Below, one piece after another: positions 8,339-15,896 of a DNA stretch of 19,052 nucleotides. Source of the DNA: DAIOEK01 sp964600595 (GTDB lineage: Bacteria > Chloroflexota > Anaerolineae > Anaerolineales > Anaerolineaceae). The translations under genes and the position numbers were made by a program. Positions within the stretch are counted from its first letter, which is position 1. Every line of letters begins with the position of its first letter. The notes beneath the pieces are model-generated. The model saw only the letters and a list, made by a program, of their open reading frames with translations. It was not told where the DNA came from and searched no databases. The DNA lies in NCBI GenBank assembly GCA_964600595.1, contig CAZRKL010000036.1, positions 1 to 19,052 of the forward strand. The letters run 5' to 3'.

Positions 8339-10273
8339 ATGACAATGTCTGGGTCAAAGAATACGATATCTGCAAAAATGACATCTTACAAAACCAGATC
8401 TTATCCTGTTCTCCTGATTGCTGGATTTTTGCTGTTGTTCCTTTCCATCAGCCAGGCAGATGGTATTTATGCCGCGAAAAGAACCATCAAAGTTGGTGTG
8501 TATCAAAACATACCAAAAGTGTTTATTAATGAGCAAGGCAAAGCTGATGGTTTTTTTATAAACCTGTTGGATGAGATTGCTGAAAAAGAGGGTTGGATCG
8601 TAACCTACCAACCATGTGAGTGGGAAACCTGTTTGCGAGATTTGGCATCAGGAAAGATCGATCTGATGCCAGACGTGGCGTACACTTCGGAACGTGAAAA
8701 AGTATTCAGCTTTCACCATATTCCTGCGGCAGAAAGCTGGTCTAGAGTCTATACTCATCCGGAAATTTTTATTACCCGGATTGATCAACTCGATGACTTA
8801 ACTGTAGCCGTCCTGAGTCAATCGATCCAGGCAACTGCGCTGGAAGAAACAGCAAAAGATTATGATATCAATATCTCGGTAGTCACCGGGGCTTCCCCGG
8901 AGGAAGTTTTTCAACTCGTGGCTGATCATAATGCTGATGCTGCGCTGATCAACCACTTTTATGGTGATTATTCGCACGAAGAATTTGCCCTGACAAAGAC
9001 TCCAATAATATTGGATGCTATCTCCTTATACTATGCTACTCCCAAGGGCAAGAATATTGAATTATTAGATGCCATAGATCGGAATCTGGATGGTTGGAGG
9101 AATTCACCCAAATCAATTTATTATCAATTGCTGGATCGCTGGTTGGAAAAATCACCAGATTCCTTTTGGCGAAGCTATTTGGTTTGGGGGCTAGTTGGCG
9201 CGCTCATCATCGCCGTTGTATTTTTAGGTTGGAATACATCCTTACGAAAACAAGTGTTCGATCGTACCAATCATCTGAATTCAGTAAAAAATAAAATTCA
9301 GGAAATTGAAGAAGGTTACCGGTTATTATCAACCCTGACCTCTGATTATATGTTCTCATCCAAAGTGGATTCAAAAGGTAACCTTAGCCTGGACTGGGTT
9401 GCTGGTGCGTTCGACACTATCACTGGATACACAAAAGAAGAATACATAGCCAATGGCGGCTGGAGGGCGACTCTATTCCCGGAGGATCGAGAGAAGGATG
9501 ATCAGGATATTGAAAACCTTCGAGCTAATCGGGTGGTAATTACTGAGATTCGAACGATAGCCAAAGATAGCCGAACAAAATGGGTGCGGGTTTTTGCTCA
9601 TCCTGTATGGGATGATGCAAAGAATGAACTTACCGGTATCTATGGTGCCGTTCAGGATATCACAGAGAGAAAGCTGGCTGAAGAGCATCTGAATTCCGCT
9701 CACCTTGAGCTGGAAGAAGCATACGCGGAAACCTTGCAGGGTTGGGTTCACGCTCTTGACCTTCGCGAGCATGAAACTGCCGATCATAGCAGACGGGTAG
9801 TTGATCTAACCATGCGGATGCTGGAGCTCTACGAGTTTAGTGTTGAAGAACGAATGTCAATTTACCGGGGAGCATTATTACACGACATTGGAAAAATTGC
9901 TGTTCCTGACAGTATATTATTAAAACCGGGTCCCTTGACAGATAGTGAGTGGAATGTAATGCGTCGCCATCCTGAAAACGCACGGCAAATGATTGAGAAA
10001 ATTCCTTACCTAATCCCCAGCCTGGATATACCATACAGCCACCACGAGAGATGGGATGGTTCTGGTTATCCGAAAGGGCTAACGGGGGAGGATATACCTT
10101 TACCTGCCAGAATTTTTGCAGTGGTGGATGTTTACGACGCATTACTGTCTGATCGTCCCTACCGCCCTGCCTGGTTGGAAGCTGATGTAATTAAGTACAT
10201 GGAAGATCAAAAAGGCATTTTATTTGACCCGGAGATTGTGGAGAGTTTTCTTAATCTGGTCAATTATCAATAA
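8339..10273 (+). CDS. Periplasmic solute-binding domain fused to PAS and HD-GYP, predicted c-di-GMP phosphodiesterase
   Basis: This 644-residue sensor has four parts in one chain. Residues about 18-45 are a signal or first membrane segment (VLLIAGFLLLFLSI, ending near YAA). Residues 48-275 are a family 3 solute-binding domain as in amino-acid ABC transporters (TIKVGVYQNIPKVFI, then GKIDLMPDVAYTSEREKVF). Residues 278-298 cross the membrane, a PAS domain follows at about 327-445, and 455-644 are HD-GYP with HDIGKIAVPD (HD at 515-516) and HHERWDGSGYP (568-578). An external small molecule would thus control cyclic di-GMP hydrolysis inside the cell. The start is uncertain: ATG at 8339 or 8345, neither with a ribosome site. 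The binding domain holds a CEWETC pair that might form a disulfide. The C-terminal third is about 70% identical by hand count to the preceding gene. Confidence 0.88.
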   Translation: MTMSGSKNTISAKMTSYKTRSYPVLLIAGFLLLFLSISQADGIYAAKRTIKVGVYQNIPKVFINEQGKADGFFINLLDEIAEKEGWIVTYQPCEWETCLRDLASGKIDLMPDVAYTSEREKVFSFHHIPAAESWSRVYTHPEIFITRIDQLDDLTVAVLSQSIQATALEETAKDYDINISVVTGASPEEVFQLVADHNADAALINHFYGDYSHEEFALTKTPIILDAISLYYATPKGKNIELLDAIDRNLDGWRNSPKSIYYQLLDRWLEKSPDSFWRSYLVWGLVGALIIAVVFLGWNTSLRKQVFDRTNHLNSVKNKIQEIEEGYRLLSTLTSDYMFSSKVDSKGNLSLDWVAGAFDTITGYTKEEYIANGGWRATLFPEDREKDDQDIENLRANRVVITEIRTIAKDSRTKWVRVFAHPVWDDAKNELTGIYGAVQDITERKLAEEHLNSAHLELEEAYAETLQGWVHALDLREHETADHSRRVVDLTMRMLELYEFSVEERMSIYRGALLHDIGKIAVPDSILLKPGPLTDSEWNVMRRHPENARQMIEKIPYLIPSLDIPYSHHERWDGSGYPKGLTGEDIPLPARIFAVVDVYDALLSDRPYRPAWLEADVIKYMEDQKGILFDPEIVESFLNLVNYQ

Positions 10274-10370
10274 CAAGATTTTTTGTGTTATGTATTATGT
10301 TGCCTTATTGTGTTATACAGACCTACGCAGTATTCTATATTTATAAAGTGAAATTAGGGAAAGGTGAGTC

Positions 10371-10580
10371 ATGAGAATTAGCGCAAGAAATGTTTTCAAA
10401 GGAAAGGTAGTCAGAATTGTGGAGGGTGCTGTCAATTCTGAAGTGACTATTCAAACCAAATCTGGTGAAGAAATTGTATCAATCATCACCAGAGAATCTG
10501 TCATAAATTTGGGCTTGGTGGTCGGCAAGGATGTATACGCTGTCGTAAAAGCATCCAATGTGTTGGTTGCTGTCGATTAG
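10371..10580 (+). CDS. Molbindin-type Mop/TOBE domain protein
   Basis: A single Mop (TOBE) domain of 69 residues, the molbindin type that assembles into a small cytoplasmic ring binding molybdate or tungstate. MRISARNVFKGKVVRIVEGAVNSEV at the start and SVINLGLVVGKDVYAVVKASNVLVAVD at the end follow the family pattern almost along its whole length (shown here as overall resemblance, residues 1-25 and 43-69). The ribosome site AAAGGTGA lies a few bases before the ATG. It is alone on the + strand between an HD-GYP gene and a terminator; no modABC or molybdopterin gene is in view. It would serve as an oxyanion store or buffer in an organism with Mo or W enzymes. Confidence 0.88.
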   Translation: MRISARNVFKGKVVRIVEGAVNSEVTIQTKSGEEIVSIITRESVINLGLVVGKDVYAVVKASNVLVAVD

Positions 10581-10623
10581 TCATCCAGATTAAGTAATAT
10601 TTTGGTTTAGGATTCTTGATAGT

Positions 10624-10656
10624 ACAAAAGGGCGGAACAATGTTCCGCCCTTTTGT
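10624..10656. terminator. Bidirectional intrinsic terminator after the Mop gene
   Basis: A perfect 15-pair stem (ACAAAAGGGCGGAAC, 10624-10638, with its complement at 10642-10656) closes a three-base loop. The A-run on one side and T-run on the other serve both the + strand Mop gene and the - strand CpgS-like gene, which ends at 10677. Confidence 0.9.
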
Positions 10657-10676
10657 CATTCTTGAATAATTAGATG

Positions 10677-11996
10677 CTATTTACCAAATTTATTCTTTAA
10701 GATATCTTCCAGGGTGGGCTGACCGATCTCTTGCAATTCATAGCGAACGCGCTGCATAGGTTTCTTAACTTTTATGATACGGTTCAAATCGATCGGGGTC
10801 GCGCTCACAACAAGATCAACATCCGCGCGGTCGATTGTTTTTTCAAGATCCTTGGTCATCTCATCTCCATAACCCATTGCCGGGAGAATTGGACCTGTTC
10901 CCGGGTACTTTCGATAAGTCTCTGCGATTGTACCAACTGCAAACGGGCGGGGATCAACAATTTCAGCAGCCCCAAAACGACGGGCGGCAACCCAACCGGC
11001 GCCATATTTCATCTCACCATGAGTCAAAGTCGGGCCATCTTCGATGACCAGAACGCGTTTACCTCGAATTGCATCAGGGTTATCCACAAAGAGAGGTGAG
11101 GCTCCTTCAATGACAACTGCATTGGGGTTCATGGCATGTAAAGCTGCACGGACCTGAAGGATGTTCTCAGTATTGGCTGTATCAACTTTGTTGATCACAA
11201 AAACATCTGCTGCCCGAATATTGGTTTCACCAGGATGGTAGGTGCTTTCATGACCTGCTCTGTGTGGATCAGCCACAACAATTTGCAAATCAGAAACATA
11301 AAATGGGAAGTCGTTATTTCCGCCATCCCACAAAACAACATCCACTTCCTGTTCAGCCTGGCGAAGAATCGCTTCGTAATCAACACCCGCGTAAACAATC
11401 ACACCATTATCCAGGTGTGGTTCGTATTCTTCACGCTCTTCGATAGTGCATTCATGTTTATCGAGATCAGCGTATGTGGCAAACCGTTGCACTTTCTGTT
11501 TCACCAGATCACCGTAAGGCATGGGGTGACGAATAGCTGCGACTTTGTATCCCATTCCACGCAAAATCTGCGATACACGGCGAGTGGTTTGGGACTTGCC
11601 AGAACCTGTTCTTACCGCGCATACCGAAACAACCGGTTTTGTGCTTTTAATTTGGGTTAATCTGGTACCCATCAGCTTGAAATCAGCTCCAGCTGCCAAT
11701 ACAATGGAGGCTTTGTGCATGACATACTCATGCGGAACATCGCTGTAAGCAAATACGACCTGATCTACTTTGAATTCCTTGATCAGCTTGACCAGGTCTG
11801 ATTCGGGGTAGATGGGAATTCCCTTTGGGTACAGAGTTCCCGCTAATTCAGCTGGATACTTGCGCCCTTCAATATTGGGAATTTGGGTAGCAGTAAATGC
11901 CACAACTTCATAATCTTTATTATCTCGATAAAAGACATTAAAGTTGTGGAAGTCGCGCCCGGCGGCGCCCATGATAAGGGTTTTGATTGGTGTCAT
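10677..11996 (-). CDS. CpgS-like GTPase (annotated as cyclic 2,3-diphosphoglycerate synthase family)
   Basis: A 439-residue protein of the family that includes archaeal cyclic 2,3-diphosphoglycerate synthetase. The N-terminal part (5-115) has a nucleotide-binding Rossmann look (TLIMGAAGRDFHNFN). Residues 127-136 are a P-loop (AVRTGSGKSQ) of the SIMIBI GTPase type, VLWDGGNNDFPFY (221-233) a likely Walker B region, and NKVD (269-272) the guanine-specificity motif. The last part (318-410) has EDGPTLTHGEMKYGAG and the end of the conserved block. I start at ATG 11996, where AGGAG lies seven bases upstream; an earlier ATG at 12047 would add 17 residues without support. It lies 73 bases behind argS on the same strand. 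Whether bacterial members make cyclic 2,3-diphosphoglycerate is not established to my knowledge. Confidence 0.85.
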   Translation of the reverse strand: MTPIKTLIMGAAGRDFHNFNVFYRDNKDYEVVAFTATQIPNIEGRKYPAELAGTLYPKGIPIYPESDLVKLIKEFKVDQVVFAYSDVPHEYVMHKASIVLAAGADFKLMGTRLTQIKSTKPVVSVCAVRTGSGKSQTTRRVSQILRGMGYKVAAIRHPMPYGDLVKQKVQRFATYADLDKHECTIEEREEYEPHLDNGVIVYAGVDYEAILRQAEQEVDVVLWDGGNNDFPFYVSDLQIVVADPHRAGHESTYHPGETNIRAADVFVINKVDTANTENILQVRAALHAMNPNAVVIEGASPLFVDNPDAIRGKRVLVIEDGPTLTHGEMKYGAGWVAARRFGAAEIVDPRPFAVGTIAETYRKYPGTGPILPAMGYGDEMTKDLEKTIDRADVDLVVSATPIDLNRIIKVKKPMQRVRYELQEIGQPTLEDILKNKFGK

Positions 11997-12000
11997 ACAG

Positions 12001-12040
12001 TTTCTCCTGTGGTTGTAGGGTAACCGTCCCGGTGGAGAAA
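12001..12040 (-). promoter_or_regulatory. Possible hairpin masking the ribosome site of the CpgS-like gene
   Basis: On the minus strand TTTCTCC (12040-12034) is complementary to GGAGAAA (12007-12001), and the second arm contains the Shine-Dalgarno of the following gene. A 26-base interior holds a further small ACCG-GGA-CGGT hairpin. If it forms, translation would be held down until opened. Only the pairing was seen; there is no functional evidence. Confidence 0.3.
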
Positions 12041-12069
12041 TGGTCAACCCGGGTCGGCAGCGTTGAGGT

Positions 12070-13839
12070 TCACATCGCTTCTGGGGCTGTGATGCCCAAT
12101 AAAGCCAAACTATTCGCCAGTGTCTGCTTGGCTGCAGCCACCAGTCGCAATCGTGCAGATTTCTGTGGTTCTTCGACCTGCATCACTGGACATGTATTAT
12201 AAAAATCATTGAATGCTTGCGCAAGCTTAAATGCATAATTGGTTATATAAAGAGGTTTCATATCTGCTGCCGCACGCTGTACCTCTGTTGATAATCGGGC
12301 AATCAGATCAATAAGTTGAATTTCAGATTTTTCCAGCGAATAGCTGTAGTCTGATATTTCAGGTACAAGTGATTGGTTTTTTCGTAAAATACTATTTGCT
12401 CGAACGTGAGCATACTGAATATAGGGTGCTGCTTGTCCGTCAAAATTGAGGGCTTCTTCCCAGTCAAAGGTAACAATTTTCGTGTTATCCCTGTTTAGCA
12501 TGGCGAATTTGATTGCGCCTAAGGCGACAGAGGTGCCGATGCTTTCCATTTCCTCTTCACTCAGGTTTGGGTTTTTCTCACGAACAATCGAAATTGCTCT
12601 TTTTACCGCCTCATTAACCAAATCTTCCAACAATACTACAGTGCCTTCGCGGGATTTCATAGTGACGTTCCCCGGAAGATTTACAATCTCATAAGCCAGG
12701 TGATAACAGCGGTTTGCCCAATCATAACCCGCAATTTCCAGCGTTTTGTATATCTGTTGTAGATAGAGCGATTGGCGGACGTCAATAACATAGATTGATT
12801 TATCAAGATCATATTCTGTGAACTTTTTCACCGCTAGGGGGAGATCCTGAGTAGCGTAAAGCGCGGTGCCATCAGAACGTAGAACCACCAGAACCCGGTA
12901 TTTTTCGTTCTTCTCACCCAGCAACTCATCTAATTTAATGATTACAGCATCATCCGGTCTTCCATCAATGGCGATTCCCCTATTAATAAGGTCTTCAACC
13001 ATCTTTTTCCCGTCTTCCTCTTCTTCACTGGGGAAGTAGTACCTGTCAAAGCTGGCTCCCAGGTATCTGAACATCTCATCAAATCCATCCAATGACCACT
13101 GACGGGTTCTCTTCCAGAGATCAATAATTTCCGGATCCCGGGCATCCCACCGTGCAAAGAGCGCTTTGATTTCTGCTTCCGCTTCTGGCTCGCTATGCGC
13201 CATTCGATCAGCTTCTGCGTAGAGATCGCCCAGCCATCTTATGGAGATATGATCGGGTTTTTCACCATTGTGCCTTTTCAGGTAGTTCCACATCCATTTA
13301 ATTACATGCGCGCCAATATCGCCCATGTAGTTGGCTCGAATTACTTCATGCCCGGCACCTTCCAGAATATGGCAAATACTGGCGCCCAGAATTACACAGC
13401 GTAAATGCCCCACGTGAAAAGCTTTATGCGTATTTAGCTGGGCATATTCCACCATCATCTTTTTTCCGGTCGATTGGCTTTTACCGTATGTTTGCCCCTC
13501 ACTCAGAACGGTATCAACAACACGTTGGCTGTAGAGTGCCGGATCAAAGGTGAGATTAAGATAACCTTTTACAGCTTCAGTTTTGCTGAAACCCTGGGGT
13601 AAACCAATAAACGCAGCATAATCCTCAGCTAGTTGAGCAGCCAGCGACGGGATATTTGGTTTACCCTCTTGCAAACGGGCTACCTGAGCTGCAAGTTGAA
13701 AAAACGAAGTTGAAATTCCCCACTGTCCAGCAAAAGGGATTGGGTTCCATGCAACGCTGATGCGCGGGTAATTATTCTGATTGCAGAATTCATCTAATTG
13801 ATCATTGAGAGATTGTTGCTCTCGCGCAAACAGGCTCAT
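12070..13839 (-). CDS. argS: Arginyl-tRNA synthetase
   Basis: ArgRS charges tRNA-Arg with arginine, using ATP, in the cytoplasm. From ATG 13839 the protein has 589 residues, normal for the enzyme. The N-terminal tRNA-binding domain is at about 1-115. VEYAQLNTHKAFHVGHLR (130-147) carries the HIGH signature as HVGH. NVTMKSREGTVVLLEDL (391-407) is the position of KMSKS, which in ArgRS is usually degenerate. DALD-type anticodon-binding domain at about 474-589 ends in the typical GITAPEAM. I chose this start because of GGAGGA six bases before it; the open frame reaches back to 13947 but the extra 36 residues are not family-like. TATAAT at 13866-13861 could be its -10 box, although rpsT lies just upstream and a terminator separates them. 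Confidence 0.95.
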   Translation of the reverse strand: MSLFAREQQSLNDQLDEFCNQNNYPRISVAWNPIPFAGQWGISTSFFQLAAQVARLQEGKPNIPSLAAQLAEDYAAFIGLPQGFSKTEAVKGYLNLTFDPALYSQRVVDTVLSEGQTYGKSQSTGKKMMVEYAQLNTHKAFHVGHLRCVILGASICHILEGAGHEVIRANYMGDIGAHVIKWMWNYLKRHNGEKPDHISIRWLGDLYAEADRMAHSEPEAEAEIKALFARWDARDPEIIDLWKRTRQWSLDGFDEMFRYLGASFDRYYFPSEEEEDGKKMVEDLINRGIAIDGRPDDAVIIKLDELLGEKNEKYRVLVVLRSDGTALYATQDLPLAVKKFTEYDLDKSIYVIDVRQSLYLQQIYKTLEIAGYDWANRCYHLAYEIVNLPGNVTMKSREGTVVLLEDLVNEAVKRAISIVREKNPNLSEEEMESIGTSVALGAIKFAMLNRDNTKIVTFDWEEALNFDGQAAPYIQYAHVRANSILRKNQSLVPEISDYSYSLEKSEIQLIDLIARLSTEVQRAAADMKPLYITNYAFKLAQAFNDFYNTCPVMQVEEPQKSARLRLVAAAKQTLANSLALLGITAPEAM

Positions 13840-13935
13840 GAATTTTCCTCCGCGGTAGAAATTATAACAGGATTGCAGGTGATTGATTCCAGAAACTGAG
13901 CAGATATTGCTGTGTAAACCAAATATAGATACAAA

Positions 13936-13959
13936 AAGCGGGAGCATATGCTCCCGCTT
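13936..13959 (-). terminator. Intrinsic terminator of rpsT
   Basis: A perfect 24-base palindrome (AAGCGGGAGCAT and its complement) is followed on the minus strand by TTTTTG. It lies 20 bases after the rpsT stop and before the argS start, so rpsT is probably a single-gene unit. Confidence 0.88.
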
Positions 13960-13978
13960 GCTTTGATATATCTAAAAA

Positions 13979-14245
13979 CTATTTTGCCTGAGCGTTCATG
14001 GATTTCATCAGGCGGCTCTTGCGGCGAGCGGCGTTGTTTTTGTGGATGATGCCCTTTTCCGCAGCTTTATCTAATGCGCTCACAGCCTGAACCACAGCAG
14101 CCTGAACTTCTTCAGGGGTGCCAGATGCAAGAGCTTTTCGAGCGGTGGTGATAAAGGTGCGGGCACTACCACGATAAACACGATTCGCAATACGTTTCTT
14201 CTCGTTTTGCTTGTTGCGCTTGATAGCTGATTTAATGTTAGCCAA
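13979..14245 (-). CDS. rpsT: Small ribosomal subunit protein bS20, UUG start
   Basis: bS20 is a primary 16S rRNA-binding protein of the 30S subunit. The 88 residues MANIKSAIKRNKQNEKKRIANR onward (first 20 shown in short: ANIKSAIKRNKQ at 2-13), ARRKSRLMKSMNAQAK at the end, and the heavy Lys/Arg content are typical. The start codon is TTG at 14245, five bases after GGAGGA; no ATG is available in the right place. A rare UUG start is also known for E. coli rpsT, where it belongs to the translational self-control of S20. It is transcribed divergently from the RNase P RNA gene. Confidence 0.95.
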   Translation of the reverse strand: MANIKSAIKRNKQNEKKRIANRVYRGSARTFITTARKALASGTPEEVQAAVVQAVSALDKAAEKGIIHKNNAARRKSRLMKSMNAQAK

Positions 14246-14284
14246 TTTCGTCCTCCGATCAATCTTTCACAATACCGAGGCATA

Positions 14285-14313
14285 ATTCTAACCTATGGCA
14301 GATGATACGTCAA
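14285..14313 (-). promoter_or_regulatory. rpsT promoter
   Basis: On the minus strand TTGACG (14313-14308), a 17-base spacer and TAGAAT (14290-14285) make a strong housekeeping promoter. Transcription would begin near 14278, leaving a leader of about 33 bases before the TTG start. Confidence 0.75.
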
Positions 14314-14352
14314 TGGATGAAGCAAATTAGATAGCAGATAGATTGTGTATCA

Positions 14353-14381
14353 TTGACGATTGTATATGCACATGTTACGAT
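14353..14381 (+). promoter_or_regulatory. RNase P RNA promoter
   Basis: TTGACG (14353-14358), a 17-base spacer and TACGAT (14376-14381) stand six bases before the first base of the paired RNA end at 14388. The distance fits transcription starting exactly at the 5' end of helix P1. Confidence 0.8.
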
Positions 14382-14387
14382 AAAAAT

Positions 14388-14792
14388 GTCAGGCTGGTCG
14401 GGTGTGCGCGGCTATATAAGCAGAAAGCCGAGGAAAGTCCGCGCTCCAGAGAGCAGGTTGCCGGGTAATACCCGGTGCGCCGTAAGGCGCAGGACAGGGC
14501 CACAGAAATAAACCGCCCACCGGGAAACCGTGTGTGGTGAGGGTGAAAAGGTGGTGTAAGAGACCACCGGCGTCTGTAGTAATACGGGCGGCCAGGCAAC
14601 CCCCTTCCGGAGCAAGGCCAAGCAGGGATACAACCGGTCCGCCGGTGGAGATGGCTCGTCTCCCGTAATCCCGGGTAGGCTGCATGAGACTGGCGCGGTA
14701 ACGTGTCAGCCAGATAGATGCATACCGCTCTGGGTGAAGTCCTTCGGGATACCCGCTCAGAGTACAGAACGCGGCTTATAGACCAGCCTGGC
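14388..14792 (+). ncRNA. rnpB: RNase P RNA, bacterial type A
   Basis: This is the catalytic RNA of RNase P, which cuts the 5' leader from tRNA precursors. GAGGAAAGTCC (14430-14440) is the universal 5' strand of P4. ACAGAA, the GGTGAAAAGG region, GGAGCAAGGCCAAGCAGGG, AGATAGATG (14712-14720) and ACAGAACGCGGCTTATAGACC at 14764-14784 are the other conserved blocks. The two ends close a 12-pair helix P1 (14388-14399 with 14781-14792). The length of 405 bases is as expected for type A. The 3' end lies exactly at the start of the N run, so no terminator is visible. Open frames on the opposite strand here are artefacts. Confidence 0.97.
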
Positions 14793-14892
14793 NNNNNNNN
14801 NNNNNNNNNNNNNNNNNNNNNNNNNNNNNNNNNNNNNNNNNNNNNNNNNNNNNNNNNNNNNNNNNNNNNNNNNNNNNNNNNNNNNNNNNNNN
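14793..14892. other. Assembly gap of 100 N
   Basis: One hundred Ns, a round number usual for a scaffold gap of unknown size. It separates the 3' end of rnpB from the 3' part of larC, so those two convergent ends and any terminator between them cannot be seen. Confidence 0.98.
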
Positions 14893-15896
14893 ATAGCCCG
14901 GTCTGCTTCAACCCGATGAATGGCATGGATGCGCACTCCAAAGGTGGATGTCTCACGGAGTAACATTTTGGCAAGCCGGTTTTCATCCGATTGCATGGCA
15001 ATGACACTTAATTTTATTCCCGGCCTGTTTTTTTTCATTTGTATGGGCGTAAAGGAAACATCCAAAGCACCAGCTTCCAACAATTTTGGCATGATGTATC
15101 CCAAGCTTTGAGGGGTCATGTCATCCAGATTGGTTTCAATTTCTACATGCGTTGATTCTTCTCCACTACTTTCACCCATGAATATCCGCAGAATATTTGC
15201 CCAGGGGAGTTCGCGCGTCCCCGCACCAACACCCACCTGCTGAATGTACATCTCAGGGCGGGAGAATTGGGCGAATTCTGCTAATATTGCCATTCCGGTT
15301 GGGGTAACTTGCTCCACCTGCGCCAAAGAGGACACTGTTGGCGCTGAACACATTTTCATTAATTCCAGTGTAGCTGGTGCTGGAACTGGTAACAATCCAT
15401 GGCTGGTTTGTACCGTTCCTCCTCCAACAGGTAAGGGTGAAGAAAATATTTTGTCAATTTGGAAATACGCCAAGCCAACCATGACCCCACAAATATCCAG
15501 AATTGAATCCACCGCCCCTACTTCATGAAAATGTACATGGTCAATTGAACTGCCATGAACTTTTGCTTCAGCTTCTGCAAGGCGCAGGAATACCCGCTGG
15601 GAGGTATCTTTCACCTGATCTGACAACTTACTATTTAGAATGATTTCCCGAATGTCTGCTAGATGTCGGCTATGCGCATGTCTATGATCGCCTACCCCTA
15701 CGAGATCGAATTGGAGGTAGGATGCGCGCATACCATTCTTGTTTATCTCACTCACTTTTACCTGTTTGTATTCAGGCAAACCAAGCTTGGATAACTCTGT
15801 ATGTAAAACATCAACCGGCATACCTGCATCAATCAGCGCCCCCAAAAGCATATCACCGCTTACGCCAGAAAAACAATCACAATACAGAACTTTCAT
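14893..15896 (-). CDS. larC: Nickel insertion protein LarC (pyridinium-3,5-bisthiocarboxylic acid mononucleotide nickel chelatase), 3' end lost in gap
   Basis: LarC inserts nickel into the thiolated pyridinium nucleotide, the last step of the nickel-pincer cofactor, using CTP. The visible 334 residues begin MKVLYCDCFSGVSGDM, the family start. His-rich stretches DHRHAHSRH (70-78) and HVHFHE (120-125), GGGTVQTSHGLLPVPAPAT (158-176) and ETNLDDMTP (254-262) follow the family. Family members are about 400 residues, so about 60 are missing in the gap; the reading that continues through the Ns into rnpB antisense is not real. In Lactobacillus plantarum larC is two frames joined by programmed frameshifting; here the region of the join is one continuous frame. 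The start ATG overlaps the larE stop (ATGA). Confidence 0.93.

Noticed and set aside
10290..10370. Promoter boxes (TTGTGT-N17-TATTCT) before the Mop gene
   Set aside because: The spacing is right but both boxes match the consensus too poorly to list.
14757..14892. Apparent C-terminus of LarC continuing through the Ns into rnpB antisense
   Set aside because: The frame across the gap is arbitrary; the real end of larC is not in the sequence.
14375..15007. Several open frames on both strands over the RNase P RNA and the N run
   Set aside because: They are antisense or sense readings of a structural RNA and contain undefined residues.
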